DNA from: PVC group bacterium
GTDB lineage: Bacteria; Verrucomicrobiota; Kiritimatiellia; CAIKKV01; CAITUY01
Reading direction: 5' to 3'
DNA: 64,000 nt
Assembly: GCA_945870225.1 (NCBI GenBank)
Contig: CAMBRF010000017.1
Coordinates: 1 to 64,000, forward strand
In this document: in pieces, positions 50,865 to 60,465 of the stretch
How positions within the stretch are numbered: position 1 is the first letter of the stretch
Layout of the letters: every line of letters begins with the position of its first letter
Position numbers and translations under genes: made by a program
Notes under the pieces: model-generated
What the model was told of the DNA's origin: nothing
The model's database searches: none
What the model saw: the letters and a program-made list of their open reading frames with translations, nothing else

Positions 50865-52490
50865 ATGAAAGCTATTGATCGAGTCCATGCGGCATTGAGT
50901 TGTGAAAAACCGGACCGTGTTCCCTGGGTTCCCTTCGTGGGATGTCATGCGGGGGCCTTGATTGGCAAGACGGCGACAGAGTTCCTCAAGTCGGAAGCCT
51001 TGATGGTTGAGGGGCTTCAGGAGGCCATCAAACGCTACAAGCCGGATGGGATTCCGGTCAGTTTTGATCTTCAGATCGAGGCGGAGGCGCTCGGTTGCAC
51101 GCTGGCCTGGGCCGACGAAAATCCCCCGTCGGTATCCGGTCACATCCTGATTGAGGGCCGGACCCTTGAGGATCTGAAACCTCTGGATGTCCAGGCTGGT
51201 CGCATTCCGCTGGTACTGGGGACCACGCGCCGCCTGCGCCAGGCCAACCCGGATCTCGCGCTATATGGACTGTTGACAGGTCCCTTCACCCTGGCCTTGC
51301 ATCTGCTCGGGACCGACATTTTTATGAAGATGTTCGACGATCCGGACTACGTCAAGCGGTTGATGACGTATTGCACCCAGGTTGGCGTCCGCATGGCCTC
51401 GGCGTTGATCGATGCCGGATGTGATGTGGTGGCGGTGGTCGACCCCATGACGAGCCAGATCGGGCCGGACCAGTTCCGGGAATTCGTGACCCCCTATATG
51501 ACAGAGGTCTTCCAGAGTGTTAAAGCGAAGGGAGCCTTCAGCTCCTTCTTCGTTTGCGGTCATGCCCAGCAGAACATTGTGGCCATGTGTGAATGCCAGC
51601 CCAACAACGTTTCCATCGACGAGAATATTCCTCTCGATTATGTGCGCAGCGTCTGCCTGCCGCGGGGGATCAGTTTCGGCGGCAACATGCAGCTGACCTC
51701 TGTCCTGCTGTTGGGCTCGGCGGAGGATTCGCAGCGGAATGCCTTGGCCTGTATGGAAGTGGCGGGCGAGACCGGGTATTTGCTGGCGCCGGGGTGCGAC
51801 CTGCCCTACGGCACTCCGCCCGCGAATCTTGAGGCAGTCATGCGTATCGCCCTGGATCCCTATGAGCGCGATGTCATCAGGGCGAAGGCCGCCACAAAGA
51901 CCTCCGCCGACCTGCTCGACCTGAGTGAATACGGGAACAGCGATAAGATCATTGTGGATATCGTCACCCTCGATTCTGAAGCCTGCGCCCCCTGCCAGTA
52001 CATGGTCGAGGCGGTCCGCAAGGTGACTCCCGAATTCGAGGGGATCGTGGAATGGCGCGAGCACAAGATCAAATACCGCGAGTCGCTGGTGTTCATGACG
52101 TCGCTCATGGTTCGCAATGTTCCGACCATCTGTATTGACGGGCAGATCACCTTCGTGTCGCGCATTCCTGCGCGGGATGAATTGATCGCCGCCATCCAGC
52201 GGCGTATCAATGAAAAGATGCGGACCAAGATCCAGCAGCGCCGGGCCTCGATCTATATCCTGGGCAATGCCGGAGCCGACCGTGACCGGATCCGGGTCAA
52301 TACGGAGAAGGCGGTCAAGGAACTGGGGGCGGACGTGGATATCGTTGAAATCGATGACGAGCAGAAGATCGCCGCGTACGGGATCAGCAAGGTGATGCTC
52401 CCCGCCGTGGTGCTGGCGCGCTATCAGGTCAAGACCACCCGCGTGATCCCCGAGCCGGCGATCATCAAGGAATGGATCAAGGACGTCTAG
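50865..52490 (+). CDS. URO-D-superfamily corrinoid methyltransferase-like protein fused to two thioredoxin-like domains
   Basis: N-term 'RVHAALSCEKPDRVPWVPF', 'YGLLTGPFTLALHLLG', 'FVCGHAQQNI'; C-term Trx-like with CAPC (51984-51995), then a second Trx-like unit without CxxC. Confidence 0.85.
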   Translation: MKAIDRVHAALSCEKPDRVPWVPFVGCHAGALIGKTATEFLKSEALMVEGLQEAIKRYKPDGIPVSFDLQIEAEALGCTLAWADENPPSVSGHILIEGRTLEDLKPLDVQAGRIPLVLGTTRRLRQANPDLALYGLLTGPFTLALHLLGTDIFMKMFDDPDYVKRLMTYCTQVGVRMASALIDAGCDVVAVVDPMTSQIGPDQFREFVTPYMTEVFQSVKAKGAFSSFFVCGHAQQNIVAMCECQPNNVSIDENIPLDYVRSVCLPRGISFGGNMQLTSVLLLGSAEDSQRNALACMEVAGETGYLLAPGCDLPYGTPPANLEAVMRIALDPYERDVIRAKAATKTSADLLDLSEYGNSDKIIVDIVTLDSEACAPCQYMVEAVRKVTPEFEGIVEWREHKIKYRESLVFMTSLMVRNVPTICIDGQITFVSRIPARDELIAAIQRRINEKMRTKIQQRRASIYILGNAGADRDRIRVNTEKAVKELGADVDIVEIDDEQKIAAYGISKVMLPAVVLARYQVKTTRVIPEPAIIKEWIKDV

Positions 52491-52493
52491 GCG

Positions 52494-53393
52494 ATGAAGT
52501 CCCCGATTCCTGTGCTCATGTTGACCGGCTACCTGGGGGCCGGGAAGACCACGCTGTTGAATCATGTCCTGGCGTTGCCCGGTATCCGTGAAAAACGGCT
52601 GGCCATGATCATCAATGAATTCGGGCCGTTGGGCGTTGACGGCTCGCTGGTGAATGCGGGGGCTCATCCCAAGTATGAACTCAACCGGGGTAGTGTCTTT
52701 TGCATCTGCATCAAGACGGATTTCATCAAGACGCTGGTTGCCATTGCGCAGGACGTGAAGCCGGATCTGGTCATCATTGAAGCCACCGGGGTGGCTGACC
52801 CCTGCGATCTCGGGCAGATTCTGGGGACGCCCCCGCTGGCCCAGGCGTTTACCACCTGGGCGAATGTGTGTCTGGTCGATGCGCAGGGGTTTGTCCAGAC
52901 CGCTGCTTTCCTGCGCACGGCAGCGCGGCAGGTCATGTGGGCTGATGGCTTGGTGGTCAATAAAGGGGATCGGGTGTCGCCCGCGGACCTGGCGGTCCTG
53001 CAGCCGATTCTGGGCGCAATCAACCCGCGGGCCCCGCAGATCGTGGTCACGCAGGGGCAGGTGCCCGAAGCGTTTCTGGAGGGACTGGTTCATCGTCCCT
53101 TTCAGGCGCCGGGGTCCGATCAGCCGCAGCCGGAGTTGTCGTCGGGGTCGGTGCAAACAGAGTTACCGGTTGACCGGCAGGCCTTTCTGGAGGCGGTTTC
53201 AGGTTTGGGCGACAGGCTGCTGCGGCTCAAGGGCACGGTGGTTTTTAAGGAGGGCGCGCGGTTTATGGAAGTGATCAACGGGCGCGTGCTCGAAAAAGAC
53301 CCGCCGGGGCAAAACACCCGGACGGCGTTTGCCGTCATCGGTTGGAAGATTTCCAAAGAGGACCTGACCGCCGCCTTCAGCCGCTGCCTCTGA
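52494..53393 (+). CDS. COG0523/CobW-family GTPase
   Basis: '[18 protein letters not shown]', '[15 protein letters not shown]', '[14 protein letters not shown]', 'EATGVADP', 'VVNKGDRV'. Confidence 0.88.
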   Translation: MKSPIPVLMLTGYLGAGKTTLLNHVLALPGIREKRLAMIINEFGPLGVDGSLVNAGAHPKYELNRGSVFCICIKTDFIKTLVAIAQDVKPDLVIIEATGVADPCDLGQILGTPPLAQAFTTWANVCLVDAQGFVQTAAFLRTAARQVMWADGLVVNKGDRVSPADLAVLQPILGAINPRAPQIVVTQGQVPEAFLEGLVHRPFQAPGSDQPQPELSSGSVQTELPVDRQAFLEAVSGLGDRLLRLKGTVVFKEGARFMEVINGRVLEKDPPGQNTRTAFAVIGWKISKEDLTAAFSRCL

Positions 53394-53466
53394 TCCTCTG
53401 AAATCCTCTCTCTTCCCGAAGTCCTTCTGATATGTTAGAAACCCTCCATATATCAGGGAGACAGGC

Positions 53467-55029
53467 ATGGCTACCAATCTGAGCGAGACCGCGAGTTCCT
53501 GGGGAATGCAGGTCGTTTTAGGCGGCGGCCCGATTGACTTTTCTGACGCCTCGTTACGCCTGCTGGGGCTTTTGGTTGTTTATGCCTTGTTCACGGTCCT
53601 TCAACGTGCGTGGCGACGATTCCGACTCCTGGGCGGCATTGCGATTCAATTGAATCTGCTGGTGCTCGTCCTGCTGACCTTGGCCTTTCTTGCTCCCGTC
53701 CTCGTTCGGCTTCACCGGTATGTGCATGATGGTCTTGCGTCCGCAGTCCTATTCATGGGCGTTGTCATCAGTCTGAGGATTCTGGACGTCCTGTTTTTTG
53801 ACAATCTGGCGCAATGGCGCAAGCGGCCCCCGGCACCGCAGGTGGTGCGCGATATCGGGCGCTGGATACTATCGCTTCTGGCGCTGGTGTGGATCGTGCG
53901 CGCCTATTTCCCCGGCGTGAATCTCAATGTGCTGGCGGTGTCGTCGCTGGTGATCGGTTACATTGTGGGGAATGCCACTCAGGACACGCTGGGGAACCTG
54001 ATCGCCGGACTGGCGCTGAATACGGAACGGCCGTTTCAGATTGGGGACTGGGTAACGGTGAACGGCCATACGGGTGCGGTGGTGGACACCACCTGGCGGG
54101 CCACACGGCTCCGGACCAAGGCCGACGACTACGTGGTGATTCCCAATGCCTCCATCGCCCGCGAACCGATTCTCAATTTCTCCCGCCCGACCCGCCACCA
54201 TGGCTGTTACCTGTCGATCGGGGTCAGCTACGACACGCCGCCCAACAAGGCGCGTGCCGTTGTTCTGGGTGTGCTCCAGGCCATTCCGGAGATCTGCAGG
54301 GAACCGGAGCCCTCGGTGTTTCTGACAGGATATGGGGATTTTTCGATCAATTTTACCATCAAGTTTTTCATCGAGGACTATGTGCGGCTTGACTCGATCC
54401 AAAGTGGCGTCATGGACCGCCTCTGGTATGCCTTTCGGCGCGAGGGTATTTCGATTCCCTTTCCCGTCCAGGAAGCGCGGCAGTATGATGCGGCGGCCGA
54501 GGAACGGGAACGGCGTGCGGCTGATCAGGAGTCCGTCCGACAGTTACTGGCGGGTGTCGACCTGTTCCAGTCGCTGTCGCCAGCCGAGCGGGAACGGATG
54601 GCAACGGGGGCGCGGTTGGAGATGTATGCTCGCGGCGAAGCGCTGTGCCGTCAGAATGAGGAAGGTTCCACGTTTTATGTCATCCGGTCCGGGCAGGTGG
54701 CCGTATCGGTCACGAACGCGGGAGGGGCCTCGGCGGTGGTCGCGCAGCTTGGCGCCGGGGCCTTTTTCGGAGAAATGTCGCTCCTGACCGGCGAGAAGCG
54801 TTCCGCCACAGTGACCGCGGAAACGGATGCCGAGGTGCTGGCCGTATCCAAGCCGGTTTTTTCCGCCATTATTCAAGCTGACTCCCAATTAGCAGAGAAG
54901 CTGGCGGCAGTCCTGGAGAAGCGGGCGGTCGCACGTCAGGCCACGGTGGCTACGGTGTCTCCAGGTCATCCGGTGCCGACCTATTCGGCCTTGCTGGCCC
55001 GCATTCGCCATTTCTTCGCGTTGGGCTGA
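53467..55029 (+). CDS. MscS-type channel with C-terminal cyclic-nucleotide-binding domain
   Basis: MscS beta 'PFQIGDWVTVNGHTGAVVDTTWRATRLRTKADDYVVIPNASIAREPILNFS'; CNBD 'FFGEMSLLTGEKRSATVTAETDAEVLAV'. Confidence 0.92.
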   Translation: MATNLSETASSWGMQVVLGGGPIDFSDASLRLLGLLVVYALFTVLQRAWRRFRLLGGIAIQLNLLVLVLLTLAFLAPVLVRLHRYVHDGLASAVLFMGVVISLRILDVLFFDNLAQWRKRPPAPQVVRDIGRWILSLLALVWIVRAYFPGVNLNVLAVSSLVIGYIVGNATQDTLGNLIAGLALNTERPFQIGDWVTVNGHTGAVVDTTWRATRLRTKADDYVVIPNASIAREPILNFSRPTRHHGCYLSIGVSYDTPPNKARAVVLGVLQAIPEICREPEPSVFLTGYGDFSINFTIKFFIEDYVRLDSIQSGVMDRLWYAFRREGISIPFPVQEARQYDAAAEERERRAADQESVRQLLAGVDLFQSLSPAERERMATGARLEMYARGEALCRQNEEGSTFYVIRSGQVAVSVTNAGGASAVVAQLGAGAFFGEMSLLTGEKRSATVTAETDAEVLAVSKPVFSAIIQADSQLAEKLAAVLEKRAVARQATVATVSPGHPVPTYSALLARIRHFFALG

Positions 55030-55035
55030 ACCCTC

Positions 55036-55776
55036 TCAGAAGAATAGCTTGAGGGCGCCGATGGCGGCCATGATCTGGACCAGCGCCTCAAAGACCCGGC
55101 GAGGAATGAGGCGCGCAAAGCGCACTCCACCCCAGGCCCCCAGCGCGATACAGGGGAAGAGTATGGCATTGATCTTCAGGGACGCCAGGGTGATCAAACC
55201 GAGTTGGGCGCTGAACGGTACCTTGAACAGATTTACCAGCAGGAAGAACCAGGCGCTTGTGCCTAAAAAGGCGGTGGGCGGTAGGCTCATGGTCAGCAGG
55301 TAAATGGTCATGATGGGGCCGGCGGCATTGGCCACCATGGTCGTGAACCCGGCAAGCAATCCAATCACGGCGGCAAACCCCAGGCTGTGCGGAATCCGGC
55401 TGTCGAGATCGCTGTAGCGCTGGCGCACGATGTTCAAGGCCAGCATGATCAGTACGATCGCTCCAATCAGGTGGCTGATCTGCGCGTCATTCATTCGTCC
55501 CATCGAAAACCAGCCCGCGAGAACACCGGCGACCGTCCACGGAAAAACCCGGATCAGGTGTTTCCATTCAGCATGACGGCGGTAATAGACAACGCTGATG
55601 ATGTCGCCAGCAATCAGCATCGGGAGGATGAACCCGGTGGAGAGTTTGGCCGGTACCACGGTGGCGACAAGCGGAATGGCGAGGATGCCCAGTCCGGGGA
55701 AACCGCATTTTGACAGGCCGAGGATCATGGCTGCCAGCGCCATCATGATCCATTGTGTGGTGTTTAATTCCGTCAT
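55036..55776 (-). CDS. TauE/SafE-family (DUF81) sulfite/anion exporter
   Basis: 'ALAAMILGLSKCGFPGLGILAIPLVA', 'GFTTMVANAAGPIMTIYLL'. Confidence 0.9.
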   Translation of the reverse strand: MTELNTTQWIMMALAAMILGLSKCGFPGLGILAIPLVATVVPAKLSTGFILPMLIAGDIISVVYYRRHAEWKHLIRVFPWTVAGVLAGWFSMGRMNDAQISHLIGAIVLIMLALNIVRQRYSDLDSRIPHSLGFAAVIGLLAGFTTMVANAAGPIMTIYLLTMSLPPTAFLGTSAWFFLLVNLFKVPFSAQLGLITLASLKINAILFPCIALGAWGGVRFARLIPRRVFEALVQIMAAIGALKLFF

Positions 55777-55871
55777 GTAAACAACTCGGCACTCAGGAGC
55801 CAGAATTCAGAATGAAATACAAAAGGACTGCATTCGCCAGCATGTGCGCCGTTATCCGGGGAAAATTCCGC

Positions 55872-57077
55872 CTACATCGCTTCGCCGATCAAGGGCAGGG
55901 CATTGACGTAGCCCGGGATCGTGCTGCCGATGCAATGCAGGACGCCGCGCTTCTTGATCAACGTGTCGGACTTGATGGACGCAATCTTCCACGAGGGCAA
56001 CAGCCGCGCGTAGGTTTTGCGGGCCTCCTCTTCCATCGCCGGGTCGACTCCCGAATAGGAAGGCATCAGGATAATGCCGTTGACCAGCAGGACGTTGCAG
56101 TAGGAGCGCCAGTCACCCTCCTTGGTACGGGGCGGCATGGGAATGCGCTCCACCACCAGCGGGCCCATGGAGGTTTTCTGGCCCGCCAGGGTTTTGGCCA
56201 TCTGGTCGAGAATCCCGGCGTTGACCGGGTCGTAGGCCTTGTCGTACTGGCCCACCACCACCAGGTTACGGCGCAGGAAGGTGAGGCAGAAGTCGATGTG
56301 CCCCGTCGGTTCCCCTTCCAGCGGGCGCAGGTAGACCCAGGTTTCACAACCAAGGTAGGTCTGAAGCAAGCTGCCGATTTGTTGAAGGGTGTACCCACGG
56401 TTTTCAGGACGCTCCATGACCTCTGTAGAGGTGACCATCAAGCCGTCGCCGTTGGACTGGATATTCCCGCCTTCGAGCGTCAGCGGCATACGTTCCACCT
56501 TGAGATTCAGGACGCGCCCGATGTAAGCGGAGAGCTCGTCATCATGTTCCCGCGGGCCTTTGACGTCCGGATCATAAACGGCATGGATGACCTTGACCGT
56601 TCCGTCCGACCAGCGGGCAAACTGAGGGCCGAAATCCCGGATCCACATGGAATCCAGGGGATGTACGATGAAGCTTACGGCTGTTCCTGGAACCCCCGCC
56701 TCATCCAGAAGGTCCTGCCCGAGTTCGACTTCCTCCTCGTTATTCACAAACCCGATGATGGGGATTCGGTCATGAACGGCTTGGATGATTTCCTTGAATG
56801 CGGTCTGGTGAAATCGGACGAGATCGTTGGCGCCGATAAGCAGGGCGCTTTGGGGGTTGAACTCGGCCCGGATGCTTTTTCTGATAATAGATGAGGTGTG
56901 GTCGGAATGGTTGGTGGTGGCGGCAACGGCGGCCGGGGCCGGTGCCTGATGAGACTTTCCTGTCCGGGCCTGCCACAGCACGCCGAGTTCAAAAGCGGCC
57001 AGGGCGATGGCCACGATCACAAAGCCAAGCAAGATGCGAAAGGATGTTTTGGAAGGTGGGGTCATAGTTCGGGTCAT
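55872..57077 (-). CDS. Peptidyl-arginine/agmatine deiminase family protein, membrane-anchored or secreted
   Basis: N-terminal TM; 'DSMWIRDFGPQF', 'LTLEGGNIQSNGDG', 'GHIDFCLTFL', 'GVLHCIGSTIP'. Confidence 0.88.
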   Translation of the reverse strand: MTRTMTPPSKTSFRILLGFVIVAIALAAFELGVLWQARTGKSHQAPAPAAVAATTNHSDHTSSIIRKSIRAEFNPQSALLIGANDLVRFHQTAFKEIIQAVHDRIPIIGFVNNEEEVELGQDLLDEAGVPGTAVSFIVHPLDSMWIRDFGPQFARWSDGTVKVIHAVYDPDVKGPREHDDELSAYIGRVLNLKVERMPLTLEGGNIQSNGDGLMVTSTEVMERPENRGYTLQQIGSLLQTYLGCETWVYLRPLEGEPTGHIDFCLTFLRRNLVVVGQYDKAYDPVNAGILDQMAKTLAGQKTSMGPLVVERIPMPPRTKEGDWRSYCNVLLVNGIILMPSYSGVDPAMEEEARKTYARLLPSWKIASIKSDTLIKKRGVLHCIGSTIPGYVNALPLIGEAM

Positions 57078-57119
57078 CCTTATCCAATGCGTGGATAAAA
57101 AGCAAGCGTTTCAAACCCC

Positions 57120-57181
57120 CCGATCACAGATCAGTGCTACATTTCCATCCTCATGCCGATGTAGCCCCGATCTGTGATCGG
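57120..57181. repeat. Long stem-loop (R6)
   Basis: CCGATCACAGATCAGTGCTACAT-N16-ATGTAGCCCCGATCTGTGATCGG, 21/23 paired. Confidence 0.8.
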
Positions 57182-57301
57182 TGCCCGAGGCGTCAGCATC
57201 TGGCTTGGGGGTGGACAAAAAAACCGGGGCGGCTATGATTCAGAAGGTCAGTCGATCAGTATCCGCAATTCGTGCGCAAGAAATTTCAGTCTGGAGGCAA
57301 T

Positions 57302-58048
57302 ATGGCGACCCCTCTTCAATCCCGATTGAGCATGATCGAGCAACGAATCCAGGCCGGTTTGGACGAAGCCGGTGTGCCGTGTATTCTCGAGCTGATGGGC
57401 GCGCCGGCGATGTCCGTCGAGTGTCTTCAGGAACTGCGCCTTTACAGTGAATTCCTTCCCAAGGCGGCTGAACATCCTTTCACCGTTGAACAACGTATGC
57501 TGCATTTCCTCTGGGATGTTTTGGACAAGTATCCGATATCGCTCTCCGTTCCGTTCGCGTTTCCCTTCCGCCGCCTGATCGCGCAACGACTATTCGCGGG
57601 GTGCGGGAATAATTTCATATGCGAAGAACAGGTCCGTTTTAATTATGGCCAGAATATCCGCTGTGGCCGCGATGTATTCTTAAATCGTGGTGTCTATCTT
57701 GATTCAAAAGGCGGCATCGAACTCGGGGATTATTCCGTGCTGGCCGAAAACGTGAAAGTCTTCTCGCATAACCATCGGGAGTCCTGCCATGTTGAGCGTG
57801 ACTATCTGCCGGTGGTGGTCAAGCCCTTCGCCAAAGTCTATGCCAACGCGATTATTCTGCCGGGAGTCACCATCGGGTCACAGGCCATTGTGGCCGGAGG
57901 CTCGGTGGTTACCCATGACGTGCCTGAAAACGTCGTGGTGGCAGGTGTCCCTGCAAAAGTCATTCGCGAACGGGATAACAAGGGCCGGCATGACCACGAC
58001 CTCGAGCATATCTGGCTGCACAACGGCGCGTTTCAGGATACGGTTTGA
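57302..58048 (+). CDS. Left-handed beta-helix acyltransferase (LacA/NodL-like C-terminal half)
   Basis: 'GYNIRCGRDVFLNRGVYLDSKG'-type hexapeptide start, 'ILPGVTIGSQAIVAGGSVVTHDVPENVVVAGVPAKVI'. Confidence 0.85.
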   Translation: MATPLQSRLSMIEQRIQAGLDEAGVPCILELMGAPAMSVECLQELRLYSEFLPKAAEHPFTVEQRMLHFLWDVLDKYPISLSVPFAFPFRRLIAQRLFAGCGNNFICEEQVRFNYGQNIRCGRDVFLNRGVYLDSKGGIELGDYSVLAENVKVFSHNHRESCHVERDYLPVVVKPFAKVYANAIILPGVTIGSQAIVAGGSVVTHDVPENVVVAGVPAKVIRERDNKGRHDHDLEHIWLHNGAFQDTV

Positions 58049-58068
58049 GGTGCTGGCGCGGCAGACGG

Positions 58069-59280
58069 TTACCGGGTCTTGCCCAGGGCGACATCCAGGG
58101 CGATCAGGGTGTAGGCCGTAACCAGGACGGGGTCGTTTTCCAGCCAGCGGTTGTTGGCGTTGACCCAATACCCCTCACCGCTACCGTCTTTTTCAACCTT
58201 CTGGAGGCTGATCAGTTTTTTGATCATCTCCGTCCGCCACGCCACAGGCGTGCCTTTTGCCGACGGGATGGCTTCCTGGCCAAAGGAGGAGAGGGACTTG
58301 GCCATGATGTTGTAGAAATAGTAGATCCCCTGCGGACCCATGCCGGGATTCTCGTCCAGTGTCCAGTGCTGGGTGGCCCAGTCGAAGGCCGAGCGTACCC
58401 GCGGGTCATTCCGTGAGACATCGGCGTAGATGAGGCTCAGCAAGCCTGCGTAGGTCATGCTGCCATAAGACCGCAGCACAACCTGGCCGGCAGCATTGGT
58501 GGTGGTGCCCGCCTTGCTTTCGTCCGGACGATAGGCGAATCCACCCGCATCGTTGGTGCCCGCCGTTGCGGTATTTTGCACCCGCCCGAGAAACTGGGTG
58601 GTGGCCTGCCAGTTCAAGTCCGCTTTCTTCTCGTTGCCCGGCCGCAGATCCTCGGCACTCTGGGTCAGGCGCATGGCTTCATAGGCGATCACCGAATCGC
58701 TCAGATCGGTATACTGGCGCCCGCTGGTCTTGTCGTAGCCGAACCCGCCCTTGTAAAGATCGTCGCCCTCCAGGTGCTGGGCCGCCGCCATGAACTGGCG
58801 GGCCTTCAAGACGACCGGAGTCAGGGCCGGGTCCCGGGTCATGTGCAGAGCGGTCATGCAGAGGGCGGTGTTGTAGTTCACCAGTCCGCCGCCCGGGCCC
58901 GGGGCCTTCTTGTAGATACTGCCATCGGGCTGGACGTTCTTGAGAATGAACTGCACGGCGTTGGAGACGATACGGGCCTTGTCGGGATGCTCGCTGACGG
59001 CGAAGGCCCAGAGCGGCAGGGCGGTTAGAGCCGGAAAGTCCGCGATGGACCATGAGCCGTCCGGTTGCTGGCGTTTGGCCAGCCAGTTCAGGCCGCGGTT
59101 CTTCACCGCCCGGGCTTCATTGAGCAGGGAGATGTCCGTCTGGCCGGTGATCGCCGTGGAAGAGACAACGGAAGCGGAGGAGGGCGGTTCGCCAGCGGTA
59201 ACCTTGACCGCCAGTCCAAGCCCCACGCCCACGGCGCAGGTGATCGTTAAAAATTGTTTAACCCATTGAACTGTATGCAT
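58069..59280 (-). CDS. Secreted prenyltransferase/squalene-cyclase-repeat alpha-barrel protein
   Basis: Signal peptide; repeats 'GLNWLAKRQQPDGSWSI', 'AVQFILKNVQPDGSIYK', 'AGGFAYRPDE', 'GSMTYAGLLSLIYADV'. Confidence 0.85.
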   Translation of the reverse strand: MHTVQWVKQFLTITCAVGVGLGLAVKVTAGEPPSSASVVSSTAITGQTDISLLNEARAVKNRGLNWLAKRQQPDGSWSIADFPALTALPLWAFAVSEHPDKARIVSNAVQFILKNVQPDGSIYKKAPGPGGGLVNYNTALCMTALHMTRDPALTPVVLKARQFMAAAQHLEGDDLYKGGFGYDKTSGRQYTDLSDSVIAYEAMRLTQSAEDLRPGNEKKADLNWQATTQFLGRVQNTATAGTNDAGGFAYRPDESKAGTTTNAAGQVVLRSYGSMTYAGLLSLIYADVSRNDPRVRSAFDWATQHWTLDENPGMGPQGIYYFYNIMAKSLSSFGQEAIPSAKGTPVAWRTEMIKKLISLQKVEKDGSGEGYWVNANNRWLENDPVLVTAYTLIALDVALGKTR

Positions 59281-59372
59281 GGTTTATTCTCCCTGTACCT
59301 GAGCCGTTTCACGCCCGTCATCATAATCAAACGCTCATCGACAAGCAAAGGTTCAGTAATGGACGGTAAGAC

Positions 59373-59551
59373 CCCGCGACCTTGTGTCGCGGGTGAACAG
59401 ACTGCCGGGAAAAGCCAGCTTTTCCCGGCATCTTTCGCTCCTGCCGCGCAAGGCGGCAGGAGGCGGGATCCCCATCATGACGCCTGTCAGTGTCGAAAGC
59501 GCGCAAGGCGGCAGGAGGCGGGATCCATTATGACGCCCGTCAGTGACGGAA
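59373..59551. repeat. Triple hairpin plus 55-bp imperfect tandem duplication
   Basis: CCCGCGAC-N5-GTCGCGGG; GCCGGGAAAA-N6-TTTTCCCGGC; CTCCTGCCGC-N5-GCGGCAGGAG; unit GCGCAAGGCGGCAGGAGGCGGGATCC.. at 59446 and 59501. Confidence 0.85.
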
Positions 59552-60454
59552 GTGGATGTCTTCCTTCACGGAAACGAACTCCTCGACTTGATCAAAGCCG
59601 CGGGTCTGGAGCTGGGCAATCGCCTCCCTGACAAAGAGCTCCGGCGTGGAAGCCCCGGCGGTAAGGCCGAGTTTGGTGACAGGGTCCAGGTTGATGGCCG
59701 CCAGTTTCTCGAGCGAGCTGATCAGGTGAGCCGGACAGCCTTGCGAGAGGGCCACCTTGGCCAGTCGACCGGTGTTGGAACTGTTCTCGGCGCCGAGAAT
59801 AATGAAAGCGTCCACCCGTCCGGCCACTTGTCGTACCGCTTGCTGGCGGTTCCGGGTGGCATAACAGATATCCATTTCGGAGGGCATTTTCAGGGTCGGG
59901 AATCGGCGGCGCAGGATGTCCAGCAGATGCGCCACTTCATCCAGACTCATGGTGGTCTGGGTCATGACCGCCACTTTGTTCATATCCGGCACGATGGCGG
60001 TTTCAGCATCAGCCTGAGTCTCGATGATGGTCACATGGCTCGGGGCCTCGCTGGCGACCCCGACGATTTCATCATGATGACGGTCCCCCAGCAGGAGAAT
60101 GGAATAGCCCTGGTCGGCATAACGGCGGACTTCATTGTGAACCTTCGTTACAAAGGGGCAGGTGGCGTCGATGGCATTCAGGTCCAGCCGGCGGGCTGCC
60201 TCGCGTGTCGCGGGTGAAACCCCGTGGGCGCTGAACAGTACGGTGGCCCCGCGCGGGACGGCGTTGATTTCCTGCACAAACACCATGCCCTTTTCCGCCA
60301 GGGCATCGATGACCTGCTTGTTGTGGACGATCTGGCGCAGGCAGTAGACAGGCTTGGCGCCCTCCGCCAGCAGGGTTTCGGCCATCTGCACGGCACGCTC
60401 AACCCCGGCACAGAAGCCGTGGGGCGAGGCGAGGATGATGGTCCGGTGTTTCAT
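59540..60454 (-). CDS. ispH: 4-hydroxy-3-methylbut-2-enyl diphosphate reductase
   Basis: 'ILASPHGFCAGVERAVQMAETLL', 'DATCPFVTKVHNEV', 'SSNTGRLAKVA', 'GLTAGASTPE'. Confidence 0.96.
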   Translation of the reverse strand: MKHRTIILASPHGFCAGVERAVQMAETLLAEGAKPVYCLRQIVHNKQVIDALAEKGMVFVQEINAVPRGATVLFSAHGVSPATREAARRLDLNAIDATCPFVTKVHNEVRRYADQGYSILLLGDRHHDEIVGVASEAPSHVTIIETQADAETAIVPDMNKVAVMTQTTMSLDEVAHLLDILRRRFPTLKMPSEMDICYATRNRQQAVRQVAGRVDAFIILGAENSSNTGRLAKVALSQGCPAHLISSLEKLAAINLDPVTKLGLTAGASTPELFVREAIAQLQTRGFDQVEEFVSVKEDIHFRH

Positions 60455-60465
60455 GGGCAGTCCGA

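Noticed and set aside
51261-53156. 631-aa minus-strand ORF, and other long shadow ORFs (2313-3581 -, 7366-8496 -, 9180-10448 -, 18958-19971 -, 33076-34131 -, 39626-40615 +, 46283-47698 -, 55755-56894 +, 60502-61749 +)
   Set aside because: Each lies antisense to a strongly supported gene and its translation is low-complexity, typical of high-GC shadow frames.
59446-59551. Possible CRISPR array
   Set aside because: Only two imperfect units directly abutting, no spacers, no cas genes.
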